64,000 nt of DNA from Campylorhamphus procurvoides (Eukaryota; Chordata; Aves; Passeriformes; Dendrocolaptidae): contig WBMV01001109.1 in assembly GCA_013396655.1 (NCBI GenBank), positions 174,937-238,936 of the forward strand. Direction: 5' to 3'. How positions within the stretch are numbered: position 1 is the first letter of the stretch; each line of letters opens with the position of its first letter. The position numbers and the translations under genes were made by a program. Shown one piece after another: positions 10,703 to 21,859 of the stretch. The notes beneath the pieces are model-generated. The model made no database searches and was not told where the DNA came from. It saw only the letters and a list, made by a program, of their open reading frames with translations.

Positions 10703-12835
10703 GAAGGCAGCAGGGCAAGGACACATATCTGCTGTGGGGAGCCTGTTGGGAGCTGAGCATTACCCCTCGCCCTCTGGTCTCCTCATCAGTGACGAACACG
10801 TGCACCAAGGGCCACCGCAATGAAATATATACTTATAACCATCATTATTATTATTCTTTCACCAATTTTCTCTCCTGTGGATGGAGCCTGGCAGAGACTT
10901 CAGAGCAGGCAGAACTGCTAAAGCAGAAAGTAATGGTGCCCCCAGGACGAATAAACGGAGCACTTCAAACCAGCAGATGCTGCAGAAAGCCCCAGCACAG
11001 GAAATATCTGTGGAATGAATCGGGAGGTTTATGGAGCTGGGGCTGAAGGGCTTTAGGAAAGTTTCACCAGCCCAGGAGGGGAAGGGAAATGAGGAAGGAT
11101 CAGTGGCTGGCACCTCGGGATGTGGGTACTGGTGCTTTGGGCCTTGGGTACTGGTGTGGGGTGGTGTCCTTGGTGATTTATGGATCTGATGTCAGCCCTG
11201 ATAGGAAACATAAACAGTTGCCTGCCCGTGGGTTCCCCAAATTGCCTGGAACCAGTGAAGCCCTGGGAAGAGCCAAGGGGTCCCAGATGGGCACAGGGAG
11301 GCTCAGTCCTGGGGAAGGAGGGAGAGGGCTCTGATAGGTGAAGGAATAACTGCAGGCAGCATCCTCATGGGGAGTGGGGAGCCCCTGCCTCTTTGGCCTC
11401 CTCACACTTTCCAGCTCCATCTGGACCACTGTCCATGCTCTCTGTGTACCTGGTTTGGGGAGCCCTGGGCAGGACCTCAGCAGATGGGACCCAAAGGACA
11501 GATGGCATCACTGACTGTGTGCAGCCACAGCCACCACTGCTGCCTCATGCCAGGAAAAAAAAGTCAATAAATCAAGAAAACAAGGTTCCTGTCCTGAAAA
11601 GCCTTCAAACACTGCTGAGAAGAACTCAGGCAATCCAGCAACAGCTGGGACAAAGGCATTCCTGCATGTGCTGCTGAGGTTTGGCATGTGTCTCCTAGTT
11701 CCAGGTTGTTGGCTTTTTTTTATAGTACATCATAAAATAATGTTCTATATTCTATATATTTTTATGGCCAGCAGGAGAGCAGTAGAGGGCAGGGATGGCG
11801 GAAGGCTCGCCAGGAGAAGGAATGCTTTGGGGAAGGAGTCTCCAGAGGAGCACCAAGACAGGGAGGTCCCCTGGGAGTGGGGCTTGGTCCAGTGTGGAGG
11901 GGGCTGTGGTGGGCAGGCAGTGAGGGGCAGTGCCTGGATACCTGCAGGGGGATTACCTGGGGCACAGCATGGCCAGAGCAGAGTGGGAGAAGGGGGCTGG
12001 GGCTGGAGACAGGGGATGGCCCCAGTTGGCTTTGCCCAGGGGCATGTGAGAGGAAATCCCACACTGTGGGCTGGGCAATCCCATGGCAAGACAGAGCAGC
12101 CTGAGGACTTTTTGCCCACTCACAGATGCTGTGTTTTAACAGCAAGAAAAGTGTGGAGGGATGGAATGTTCTGACAAATTGCCCTCAGCCTGGGCCTCAG
12201 GTCCCTCTGAAAGGAGGTGATGGTGATGGCACCACAGCACAGAGGAGATGGCACCATGGTGCAAAAATGATGGAGCCATGGACAAGCCCTTGGCTTTAGC
12301 AGGAGACTAACCTAACCCTGAGAGCCACCCCTTGGTGGCTGAGGGAACATGAGGCAGTGACAGCAAGACCTGAAGATGGGTTTTTAGGGAGGAAAATGTT
12401 TCTGGGAGCTGAAAAGTGCAGGGCTTTGGTGATACAATCCAGAGTGTCAGGACTCAGGCCATGCTTTCTCCACTTCTCCCCAGTGTCCCCATGCCATCTA
12501 ACTGGTGGCAGTGTCCCGTGTCCTGGGACCTGCTCTGTCCCCAGAGACCCCCACCCGAGTGTGTGCTGTGGGATTCAGTGGCAGAACTGGGCTGAGCTGC
12601 CTGCTGTGCCGGGAAGGGCACAGTGTGGAGCCAGCGCCAAGCTGGCACCCAGCCCTTGGCTGCACCACGGGGATCATTAGATCCTTAATTTTTAAGATGT
12701 TCACTAACTTTATGGGCTCTTTCCTGGCCAAGTGTGGAAACTTGCCTGTGGTCTCTGGTGGCGTCTGCAGGCTGGGGCTGCCGGGGGAGCAGAGAGCAGC
12801 GTGCCAGGACCTGTGCCACCATGGGTGGTGGGGCC

Positions 12836-12984
12836 GTGGCACGGAGCCCACCCGCCCCTGCGTGTTCCTGCAGCCCTTCCTGGACCATCCCAGCAGGAGC
12901 AGCGAGTCCATGGCCCGGAGCCCACCTGCCTGTGCCAGGCGTGTTCCTGCAGCCCTTCAGGGCCATCCACTTGGGAGCCCAGGT
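12836..12984. repeat. Imperfect tandem duplication, about 75 bp unit
   Basis: Both halves carry GGAGCCCACC, then GCGTGTTCCTGCAGCCCTTC, then CCATCC in the same order, at 12836-12890 and 12909-12974. The copies differ at several bases and one short indel, so the event is not recent. Confidence 0.8.
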
Positions 12985-13515
12985 GATCCTTTTCTCTTTG
13001 CTCCCTGCCCCTGGGGCATCTCCAAGCCTTTGATTCCAGAGGCTTGTCAAGACACCTCAGCAGCTCCAGAAGGTGCATGTAAACACAGCGATTAAAAAAT
13101 GTGGTTCCAGGGGTTGTGCTGAGGCTAAAAATGGTTCCAACACAGCCCAGAGAGAGGAGGTGCCATAATAACAGATCTACTTTTCTAAGCCCATCAGATC
13201 TTCAGAGTCTGCTCTGGCCCTTTCCTCAGCCTCAGTCCTCCACCATCCTGACCTCTGTTCCTGGGGATTTACCTTTACACCTTTGGGAAGGAACAGGAGT
13301 GGGAGTAGGAGTGATGACAGGAGCAGGAGTGGTGGCTGGAGCAGGAGTGATGGCTCTTGCTGTGCCAGGCACATGAGCTCTCTCCAAGCTGGCTGGAGGA
13401 GAAAGAGGTCTTCCTGAGCACTCAGGGTATCCCTCTCCATTCCCCTAACAGACAGGCTGTGGCCAGCAGTTAATATCCTCTGGCGCGGTGCCCTGCCCGG
13501 GGAGGGTGGCAGGCG

Positions 13516-13625
13516 CTTCATTTAATAACTTATTTATCTTTCCTTATTGCAGCAATGATGACAGTTTTCATTATTAAGCTGCTAGGTAATAGTGTAGCCT
13601 TTGGTGGGAGCTGAATCATCATCCC
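13516..13625. promoter_or_regulatory. AT-rich island, candidate conserved non-coding element
   Basis: This is a sharp change from CpG-rich text to TTTAATAACTTATTTATC, then TTTTCATTATTAAGCTGC and GGTAATAG. Several homeodomain cores are packed in about 80 bp. It sits directly left of the 24-bp minisatellite. Conservation is inferred, not shown. Confidence 0.35.
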
Positions 13626-13742
13626 CTCTTTGCTGACAGTTTGATTCAGCTCCCTGGGAGGGCTGTGACAGAAGAAGGACGAGCAGTGGCCCTCGCTGCC
13701 GCAGCGGTCAGGAGCGGGCTCTGTGGCGGGCACGGGCGGTGG

Positions 13743-14008
13743 GCCCTCTGGCCGTCCCCCGCTGATGCTCTCTGCCTGTCCCTGATGATGCTCTCTGCCT
13801 GTCCCCCGGGGATGCTCTCTGCCTGTCCCCTGGCGATGCTCTCTGTCTGTCCCCCGGTGATCCTCTCTGGCTGTCCCCCGGTGATGCTCTCTCTCTGCCT
13901 GTCCCTTGGTGATGCTCTCTCTCCGCCTGTCCCCTGGCGATGCTCTCTGGCTGTGCCCCGCTGATGCTCTCTGGCTGTCCCCCGGTGATGCTCTCCGCTG
14001 TCCTGCTC
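13743..14008. repeat. 24-bp minisatellite, about 11 copies
   Basis: The unit begins GATGCTCTCTGCCTGTCCC and ends CCGGG or a variant. Copies differ at the positions after TCTCT and after GTCCC, and some carry an extra CT or GAT. Because the unit length is a multiple of three, all frames stay open and give an 8-residue repeat on the minus strand (for example RQRESITG). That explains the long spurious open frame there. Confidence 0.93.
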
Positions 14009-14460
14009 TGCCCGTGTTCCCGGAGCTCCTGCATCCCGAGCAGCCCGTGTGCTCCCCGTCGGGGCGGTGCAGGACATCGAGCACCGTGCCATGGGGAGCA
14101 CAGGGGGTGCCACGACCCCGTTTCAGAGCCAGCGCCCGCACAGTGGTGTCCGGGACACGGAGAGAGCCCTCCAGCTTCTGACTTGCCGTGAAAGCAGCGT
14201 CCTTCTCGCCAGCCCAAGGGATTTGGAAAGGACCATCCCGCAGTGGGTGTGTGGGCACTGTGGAGCTGGAGGGAAGCCGAGGCGCTCCCTGCCCTGCTCT
14301 GCCCGCTGCTCCTGGGGGGGCTGCTGGCACCGGGGGGCTGCTGGCACCGGGGGGCTGCCCGTGGGACGAGGGCAGAGCAGGGGGGACACCTGGGAGCCCC
14401 TGGTGTGCCTGCATCTGCCACCGCGGCTGGACCGCTCTGGCGGGAGCGCTGGGGCGGCAG
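14009..14460. promoter_or_regulatory. CpG-rich segment
   Basis: CpG is frequent throughout (GTCGGGGCGGTGCAGG, CACCGCGGCTGGACCGC). It includes a 17-bp tandem repeat at 14315-14359. No transcription start can be assigned. Confidence 0.4.
14315..14359. repeat. 17-bp tandem repeat, 2.6 copies
   Basis: GGGGGGCTGCTGGCACC occurs at 14315-14331 and 14332-14348 and is followed by GGGGGGCTGCC. Three G6 tracts are spaced 17 bp apart. Confidence 0.92.
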
Positions 14461-14600
14461 CCGTGATGTATGACATCAATTAAACGTGACCCATTCCTAA
14501 TTAGCTGTACAAACACGCCTAAAGTTAAATGAGGGCTCTTCATAGAGAAAGAACGTAGTGTTGTACCACGTTAAATGAGAAACTCATGCACTTCCCAAAT
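14460..14600. promoter_or_regulatory. AT-rich island, candidate conserved non-coding element
   Basis: It starts abruptly after the CpG-rich block: TGATGTATGACATCAATTAA, then CCTAATTAGCTG and GTTAAATGAGGG. It includes paired TGACATCA/ATTAA-type motifs. With 13516-13625 it brackets the minisatellite. Function is inferred from composition only. Confidence 0.38.
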
Positions 14601-15200
14601 GGAAGCTTCCCAGATTCACTCGTGGAGCCGCCTTTGGAAACCAGCCCTTGTCGTTCCCCTTGGCAGAGGTCGGGATGTCTGGGTGTGGGGACGGGGACAC
14701 AGTGCCATGGGGATGGCAGTGGGGAGAGGGGCCATGTCCCACTCCTCCAGGAGCCTCAAAGCCACTGGATGGTTCCCAGTGTGTGCCCATCTCCCTTGTG
14801 GGACGCTGCTGGCAGCTCCAGCTGCCCCCCTTACCCCTCCCCGCCGCTGGACCCCCAGCACCAGGCATGTTCCTGTCTCCCAGATACACAACTGGAGATA
14901 ACGCTGCCCTTCCAGAGGGGAAGGAACCAGAAAAAAGTGAAACAGTTTCTAATTATGCCCTGTTTGCTTCATTTGGAGCTAATTCAGCCCACACAAAAGT
15001 TACTCACCCTATTAAAAGAAATACATATTAAAAAAACCCACGGATGCCTGGTTCATTAAAAAAATTAGACTATAGGAACTAAGTAGTGTCTTATTTCCAC
15101 CTTTTCCCCTCTGATTAAAAACTATTTGCATTTCAAAACAAACCAGCATTAATTTGGACCAAATGTTACCAGCTCTTCTCTCCAGCCAGAGGAGTGAGCC
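14600..15200. other. Non-coding DNA
   Basis: No gene is seen. A/T-rich text at about 15000-15150 (AAAGAAATACATATTAAAAA) precedes the CR1 fragment. Confidence 0.5.
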
Positions 15201-15206
15201 AAGTGG

Positions 15207-15500
15207 CACAGCCTTGAACACTTCCAGGGATGGGGCAGCCACAGCTTCTCTGAGCAACCCATGTCAGGTCCTCACCACCCTTATAGGGAAGAAGTCCTTC
15301 CCAATATCCCATCTTAACGCTGCCCTCTGTCAGTGGAAAGCCTTGTCCAAAATCCCTCTCCAGCTCTCTTGGAGCCCCTTAGGCACTGGAATGTTCTCTA
15401 AGGTCTCCCAGGAGCCATCTGGTCTCCAGGCTGGGCACCCCATCTCTCCTGGGCTGAAGCTCTTTGACAAAGCACTGCCTGTGGTGCTGAGGGCTGGGAA
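15207..15500 (-). mobile_element. CR1 LINE fragment, antisense
   Basis: The text reads in reversed CR1 order: CACTTCCAGGGATGGGGCAG, CTTCTCTGAGCAACC, GGAAGAAGTCCTTCCC, then the further-upstream CTGGGCTGAAGCTCTTTG. On the minus strand LREAVAAPSLEVFKA marks the RT C-terminus. The frame leaves CR1 at about 15207, so the copy lacks its extreme 3' end, which is unusual for CR1. Confidence 0.9.
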
Positions 15501-16750
15501 CAGGGACACTGAGGATGTCCCCATGCTGTGACACCAGAGGGTTTGTGGGAGATGGACATGTGACTGCTCCCTCCTCTCCCCTGTGGTTTGCCATTCTGCG
15601 GGCACATTGACATAATCACTGTGAATGAAAAGGATTTATCAAGACTTTTCCCTCATCCCAGCTCCCTGATGTTATGTGTGGCTGGCCAAGTCCTGGCCAG
15701 CACCCTTGGGCACCAGCACCCTGAGACTGTGGGCACTGCCCCTCTCCCACCCCCCAGCAGCTCTGACATCTGATTGCTGGGGAATATTGGCCAACATCCC
15801 TCTCGAATAACATTCCAGATAGATATACAAGATATCTACAGAAAATAAATACATGACAAGAGAATTTATTAAAAGCAATAAGGTGAGGAGCTGTGGAACT
15901 GCTCGTCTGCCCTGCTGGCACTGCAGAGCACCCGGGGTGCTGCCCAGGGACCAGGACAGAGCAGCCCTGCACAGCTTTGGTGGAGAATGGAGCTGTTTGC
16001 TTTTCCCACTCCTTATGCATTGTGTCTGGAGCAGGGCATGGAGCTGGGAGCAGCCATCCACCCTGGGGTCACACCACTGCCCAGATCCCCCACCCTGGTG
16101 CTCAGTTCCCTGTGCCCACGAGGATGCTGCACTCAGAGCCAGACATGAGGCAGCTCGGAAATGCTGTGCCAGAGCAGGAAAAAACCAGGCTATTAATTAA
16201 CAGCAAATGTACAGTTAATGGGGTTTTTTTCCCTTCCTAAACAATTTATCAAAATGATTTCATCGAAATTTAGCTGATGGGGCACGAAACACAGCTGCTC
16301 TGTCCTGCTCTGTGCTTTTTCTGTCCTGGCAGGAACAGAACGCTGAGAGTGCAGGTTCAGTGTGGGATTCACGGCCCTGCAGGATGGAGGGGCTGGGAAT
16401 GAGGCAGTGCCCCTGTCCCTGCCAGGAGAGAAAGGGGCTGTAAGTGAAGGGTTACACTGCACCAGGCTGACAGAATGGTCACCCTTTTCTTTACACGTTT
16501 ACTCCTTTACTGCCTCAGGTTCACTAAAATAGAGAGGAGAAACTCCTGTTTGGCCAGGCCTGTTGGGGACTGTAATAGAGGCAGGTGAGGGAGGAAGGCC
16601 AGGCTGGCACCTGGAGATGCTGGATATGCCCTGCCATTACCCACTTCGCCTGACAGCCTTCTGGAATGGCCTTTCTTCACAAAGTACTTCAAAAAATAAT
16701 AAGGTTGTTAAATTTTTAGTGTTTTTTTAAGATTGCTCATATATAGGAAG
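15500..16750. other. Non-coding DNA
   Basis: No gene or repeat is recognised. The patch 15785-15885 (ATAGATATACAAGATATC, AGAATTTATTAAAAGC) and 16190-16275 (TATTAATTAACAGC, ATTTATCAAAATG) are AT-rich and could be regulatory. Confidence 0.45.
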
Positions 16751-16751
16751 A

Positions 16752-16792
16752 GGGAAGCCAGCTGTTTACAGCTGTAAAAGCTTGGCTTTCCC
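16752..16792. repeat. Inverted repeat with perfect palindromic core
   Basis: Arms GGGAAGCCAGC (16752-16762) and GCTTGGCTTTCCC (16780-16792) are near-complementary with small bulges. Between them lies the exact 14-bp palindrome TTTACAGCTGTAAA (16765-16778). It can fold as a hairpin or cruciform. No known RNA family is recognised. Confidence 0.75.
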
Positions 16793-16918
16793 CTTAGAAG
16801 TCACAGGGCTCTTGGAACTTAAAGGTGCAGAGAAAACCTAAAACACTCTCCAAGATTTCAAAGTGCTCAGCTGCTTCCACCTGAACCGAGGGCAGGAGCT
16901 GTGTCTGGAGCAGCACAG

Positions 16919-17180
16919 CCACTGAGAGGCGAATGGAATGGGATGAGACAGAGTGGAATGAGGTAGAGTACAGCAGAGTAGAATAGAATAACAATAAGGA
17001 TGAAATAGAATATTATATTCTCCGCTATAAGGGACCTATAAAATTCATCTGTTCCAACCACTTGACTCTTTCAGGGATATCCAAACACTGAAACATGTTA
17101 AGGGCACCATCCAAGTACCTCTGAAACCCTGAGAGGCTCATGGCATCAACCCCCTCTGTGGGAAGGCTGTTCTGGAGGGG
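16919..17180 (-). mobile_element. Old CR1-like retroposon fragment with GAATA-rich edge
   Basis: The degenerate run 16925-17020 repeats GAATGGAATG, GTAGAATAGAATAAC and GAAATAGAATA. It is followed by TAAGGGACCTATAAAATTCATC, TGTTCCAACCACTTGAC and GGAAGGCTGTTCTGG. The order matches an antisense CR1-type 3' end with its short terminal repeat array at the left edge. Divergence is high and the subfamily is uncertain. Confidence 0.5.
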
Positions 17181-17189
17181 TGGGGTGGG

Positions 17190-18575
17190 AGCTGCTGCAA
17201 TGGACAAACACGATCCAGCTGCCAGAGCAGCAAATCCTGCAGCCTCACAACTTTCCCATCCAGCCATGAAACAATCTGCTGATTTTATTGAAACCAGATC
17301 ACTGGCTCTGTCCTGCAGCCGCTGCTCCAGCCGGTTCGGCACGTCCAGCGGCCCTGGGAGCTGCCAGGACTGTGAGGGGAGAGGGAGGGTGGCACAGGAG
17401 GGGCAGACTGGCTGTGCCCCCTGCCATGGCCCTGCCCACACTCACAACATGAGCATACATTCCCTAAAAGGTGGATCAAGGCTCTGCCAAGCCTGAAGGG
17501 GCTGGCTCAGAGCCACACACATCTCCCACACAGTCCCAGCCTGTGTCCCCTGTGGTGACTTCTGTCCATGCAAGGAATTCACCCAGGTGTGCTGTAACAA
17601 CACTCCTCCTGGGATAGGGACTTAATCCTTGCCATCCAGGAAAACATCCCAAATGTTTGTTACCCAGGTTCCCCCTCTCCTCTCGGCTCAGAGAAACCAT
17701 TCCTGAATCACCACTGGAGTGTAACAAGGCAGTACCTGGGATGTCGGGCTCCACTCAAGGACCACTTGGCTGTTAAACTGCTATTTTGGGCACTTTTTTC
17801 CCCAAAGCCTGAGCTTTTTCTGAAACAGAGCAAATTAACAAGCCCCAGAGCTGGCTGATTTCAACCAAGTGTTTTGATGAATAATGTGCCATAATGGGCC
17901 CAAACAAGCTGGGGAGTTTATCTAATCCCACTGCACATCCCATTGCATGTCACATCTGCTCCCTCCCAGCCCTCCTGCCCCAGCACTGATTGGAGAGTCT
18001 GTTCTCCTCCATCACTTGCTCTGGCTGCTCTGAAATGGAACATTTTGAGGGTTCTAGAGAAAAGGGTGGTTTTGTCTCCCATCACAGCCATTCTGTCGAG
18101 AGGTGCCTGCAGGAAGCTGAGCACAATCAACTTGCAAAGTCGGAAAATTTGCTCAAAATGCAAATCCTGTCCCTCTGTGCACCTGGTTTGGATCCCAGCA
18201 CAGTGCAGGTCATGGAGGTGAGGAGCAAACACTGCCCGAGGTATCCACAGCTCCCAAACACCTGAGCTGGTTTGGGAACAGATCTGTAATTTCCATTTCT
18301 GTACATATTTATTATGCTCAGCTCTCCTCAGTGCTGAGTAAAAAACAAGTTGCAAATTGATGACTGGTTGATCATTAAACTCATGCACGCATTTACCTTT
18401 CAGTTTCTATTTGTGTGTCTGATAAAACCCCACAAGTCCTCAGGCCCAGTTTCTTGCTGAAGTCTAGAAAAAAACAAATACAGAAAAGGGTGAGGGAAAC
18501 CTGCAGGTCAGTTTGTGGGACCAGTTCCTGCTCCAGAGCCAGGATCCTGGGAGCTCCTGAGGATGTCCTGGGAAG
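17190..18575. other. Non-coding DNA
   Basis: No gene is recognised. The patch 17870-17930 (GATGAATAATGTGCCATAATG) and 18290-18400 are AT-richer than their surroundings. Nothing else stands out. Confidence 0.45.
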
Positions 18576-18578
18576 GAC

Positions 18579-18645
18579 CACAGAATCACAGAACCATTTA
18601 GGCTGGAAAAGACCTCCAAGATCATCAAGTTGGTGGTGCAATGTG
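18579..18645 (-). mobile_element. Short CR1 3'-end fragment, antisense
   Basis: The text CACAGAATCACAGAACCATT, then GGCTGGAAAAGACCTCC, then AAGATCATCAAGT is the reversed CR1 3' end. Only about 65 bp is recognisable. The continuation does not follow CR1. Confidence 0.85.
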
Positions 18646-19554
18646 CCTCCATTTATAAATTAATGCAATATCATGTTAGATCCACCTGTGAATGTTGCAC
18701 ACTTGCTGCCTCACAGGGAAACCTTCCTGGCATAGCTGCTTCTCTGGTTGGAGCCCACCCGGCTCTGACCCTCAGCAGCACAGGAGATTCTGCACCCAGA
18801 GAGTGGCTGGATGCAGGAACAGGCTCCACAGGGAAGGGGTCACAGCCCCAAGAGTTCATGGAGCATTTGGACAACACTCTCAGGCACATGATGGGATTTT
18901 GGAGCTGTCCTGTGCAGGGCCAGGGCTTGGATTCAATGATCCGTGTGGGTCCAGAGTGATTTGCTGACAGGAGGGTCCAGGGGTCACTCACAGCTCAAGT
19001 GGTAGCTCAGGGGTAGGAGCTCCTCATCTCCTTCCAGTTCCCAGACACATCTGTTGCCTTTCTCTAATCCAAAGCATCAGGAGCAGCAGCATTCCCTAGG
19101 GAACATGTGGGGTTATGTTGAGCCAACATGAAGGCTGTTCTGCAGCACTGGGATGTTTAACCTCAGCCAGGAGGGATGATTGTACCATTGTACAGCAGAT
19201 AATTAATTGTTCAAAGCCCCAAGAGACCTGACCAGTGACGGGCAGCTCCCAGCGAATTTCCAGATTTACAGTGTCCCTCTCCTGTCCCAAATAACCACAT
19301 CCATCAGGGATCGATATCTCGTGTCCTGTGTTTTCCCCCAGGGCAGACACCTGCACCCTTGCCCCAGGGGGGTCCAACAGGGTGATGGTGGGTGTCTGAT
19401 GGGGCTGTGGTGGGTGCCCACAGGGACAGCCCTGTGAGGTGACAGTACAGGTGGTCCCAGTGTGAGGAGCAGCAGCTGGCAGGGATACAGTCCTTGCTGT
19501 GCTGGAGTCTTGCTCCCCCGTCCTGCCTCATTCACCATTTCTGGCTGTTGTGGG

Positions 19555-19700
19555 ACAAATCAGCTTTTTGTGTAAATCTGTCAGCAGCAAGAAGTCAGCA
19601 AGTTTCCCTCAGTGAGTTTTTTGTGTATTTTTAATAAAGGTCACTCGGTGTTTACTGGCAAAGGAGATCGATATCGGCTCATTATTCATGAAGGATCCCA
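19555..19700. promoter_or_regulatory. Candidate conserved non-coding element
   Basis: Balanced-composition text with few CpG losses: CAAATCAGCTTTTTGTG, GTTTTTTGTGTATTTTTAA, GGTCACTCGGTGTTTACTGG, GAGATCGATATCGGC, ATTATTCATG. The retained CpG in AT-rich context is typical of conserved elements but not proof. Confidence 0.33.
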
Positions 19701-20184
19701 GTGCTGTGTAACGACCTGTGGTCAGTGCACACAGTGAGTCCTGTCCACAGCCTGTCAGCCCCTGGAGGCTCCACCTTCCTCCTGCCTCTGCCCAGCCTGA
19801 GATGCATTTGTCTTGCAGCCACTTCTTCCTCGTGGCTCCAGCTGGGGCTGGCAGGAACCCCTGGCACTGCCCAGGGGCCGAGCTGCTCTGGCTGGGCACT
19901 GCCATGTGCCCTTTCCCTGCTGCAGCCCAAGGGAGACCACCCATCTCCATCGATCCCCTCGCCCACAGGCTGAGGGATGAGCTCTGGTGGGGCTGATGGG
20001 GCACAACCAGTGCTGAGGCTCCCTGTGCCCAGGGTGCCCATGGGTGGATGTGCCAGGTTGCTGGCACTGACTGCCCCTCGTTCCAGCTGCAGCCCCAACC
20101 CTGTGACACCCCCAGCTCCGGCCATGGCTGTGGGAGAGCCTGGGCTGGCTGTGATGAGGGAGAGAGAAAGGAGAGGGAGAGTGA

Positions 20185-20310
20185 GAGACTAATGCCTTAA
20201 CAAATTTGATTTCAGAGCAAATGAGCTGGCTGCTGTTGTGCGGCTCCCAGAACCTGGTTTTGCATCATCAGCTGCGCTGGGAAACACGGCTATTTTTAGG
20301 CTCTTAATGC
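20185..20310. promoter_or_regulatory. Candidate conserved non-coding element
   Basis: Text includes CTTAACAAATTTGATTTCAG, TTTTGCATCATCAGCTGCG and CTATTTTTAGG, the last close to a MEF2-type site. Flanks are GC-rich. Function is inferred. Confidence 0.3.
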
Positions 20311-20314
20311 TAGT

Positions 20315-20356
20315 GGAAGAAGAGAAAAAAGAAGGAAAAGAAAGAAAAAGAAAGCA
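20315..20356. repeat. GA-rich low-complexity run
   Basis: An imperfect GAA/GAAA purine run of about 40 bases. Confidence 0.8.
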
Positions 20357-21859
20357 TAAATCCTGCAGTAAATAACTGGGCCTGGGTGGGCTGAGCTCTG
20401 AGGGCATATCTGGAGCTTCTCTCCCCTGTGAACACCCTCTGAGGTCCAGCCAGGGCTGTCTGGGCACTCCAGGTCTCAGGATGGTGCCTCTCACAGGGGA
20501 GGGATTGGGACATGCCTTGGACTGGACAGGAATATTGGAGTGCTGGGAGGGCTCCAGCCCTTGGGGGTTAGCAGGGGTTCAAGCTTAGGGATGGCCCAGA
20601 GGTGTTTGGCATGTCCGTGGCACCTCCAAACCACAGGGAGCCACGAGCAGCTCTCTCGTGGCCAGAGTACCCCCAATTTTGGAGCACACAGGGAGTGATC
20701 CACCCCCTCCTGCTCTGCCTGCAGCTCCCTGCCCACTCTCCTGTCACTATTAATGCCTTTAACCGGTGTCTGCCCCAAGCAGCTTCTGAGTTCATTGCCC
20801 TGAAATTTGGACTCAAAAAGGAAGAGAAATTTTAAATAAATGTTCCAGCAAGTTTGATTTGCGCTGTGTTTGAGCTGCACAGGATGGTGTGGGGATAAAC
20901 CATCCTGGTGATGTCAAAGCTCTAAGGACGAGCCCATCCTGCTGGTGGGAGCTGAGATCACGGAGCTGGCTGGAGCTGCTGTCTGCGGGAAGGAGCTTGG
21001 CTGATGACCCTGAACATCAGTTTGGAATAATCAGCTCACTTCCCCCTCACAAAGCACAGCCCTGGGAGGTTTGCAATGGGGAGGCGAATTAATAGCCCAG
21101 AACTTCGTGTCGGGCCAAGCATGTGGCTGTGTCTGCAGAAAAGGCCAGGCTCCTGAGCAGTGCTCCGGGATGTGCTTCCCAAGGAGCTGTCAGCTTGGCT
21201 GAAGACACTCGGGGTTGGATTTAGGGTCCCCACGAGCCCTGCAGGCAGCTGGGGCTGCATGGCTGGACACTCAGTGTCCCACACTGAGAGTGGCTGCTCT
21301 CTGCCCTTCAGGACCCCAGGGGCTATTTCCACAGCTCTGGCTTTAATTTCCATTGGGTTTTGGCAGAATGAACCCCAGTACAAGCCTGGGAAGTGCTTCT
21401 GATGCGTGGAACTGGGTGAGCCAGGCAGGTGCTGCAGAAACAATTTCTGATAAAATATTCAGCCCCAGCTGCCTCTGAACCTGCTGCTAATCCCTCCTTG
21501 GCCACGGCTGTGATTGCATTTCCCAAATACCAATGTAAGGATGTATTTGCATAGCATAAACCTGATCTGTATCAACATTTTCCCCTTTACACTTTGGTCC
21601 CATTTCCCAGGTCTCAAGATTTGAGAACTTCTCACTGTGGAGAGTTTCTCACCTGGCCTGTCGGTCCTTGGCCAGGGGACCCTCAGCCTCCCTGCTCCCC
21701 AAGCTGGGAAGAGGCGAATTCCCAGCCCAGAGTCTTCCTCAGTGCTCAGAGACACCGGGGAGCTGGCACTGCTGGGACCTGTCCTGGCTCTGGAGGACAC
21801 TCCACTCTGCATCCCAGGAGATGGAGGGCAGCTCTGGCGAGTGACACCCACCCCTGAGA

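Larger units (their letters stand above)
9700..13500. other. Non-coding DNA with short repeats
   Basis: No exon is supported. It contains the GGA microsatellite at 10644-10702 and the imperfect 75-bp duplication at 12836-12984. There are also AT-rich patches at 10820-10870 (ATTATTATTATTC) and 11710-11765 (TTTTTTTTATAGTACATC then TATATTTTTATG). A 301-codon minus-strand frame crossing the GGA repeat starts with poly-leucine that is only the translated microsatellite. Confidence 0.5.

Noticed and set aside
9821..10726. 301-codon minus-strand frame beginning with a leucine-rich 'signal peptide'
   Set aside because: The leucine run is the translated GGA microsatellite at 10644-10702; the rest has no motif.
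13530..14543. 337-codon minus-strand open frame with an Arg/Glu/Gly repeat
   Set aside because: The repeat peptide is the translated 24-bp minisatellite, whose length is a multiple of three and so cannot break the frame.
18999..19070. GGTAGCTCAGGGGTAGGAGC, resembling a tRNA D-arm / A box
   Set aside because: No matching B box (GGTTCRANYCC), anticodon arm or acceptor stem follows, so this is not a tRNA gene.
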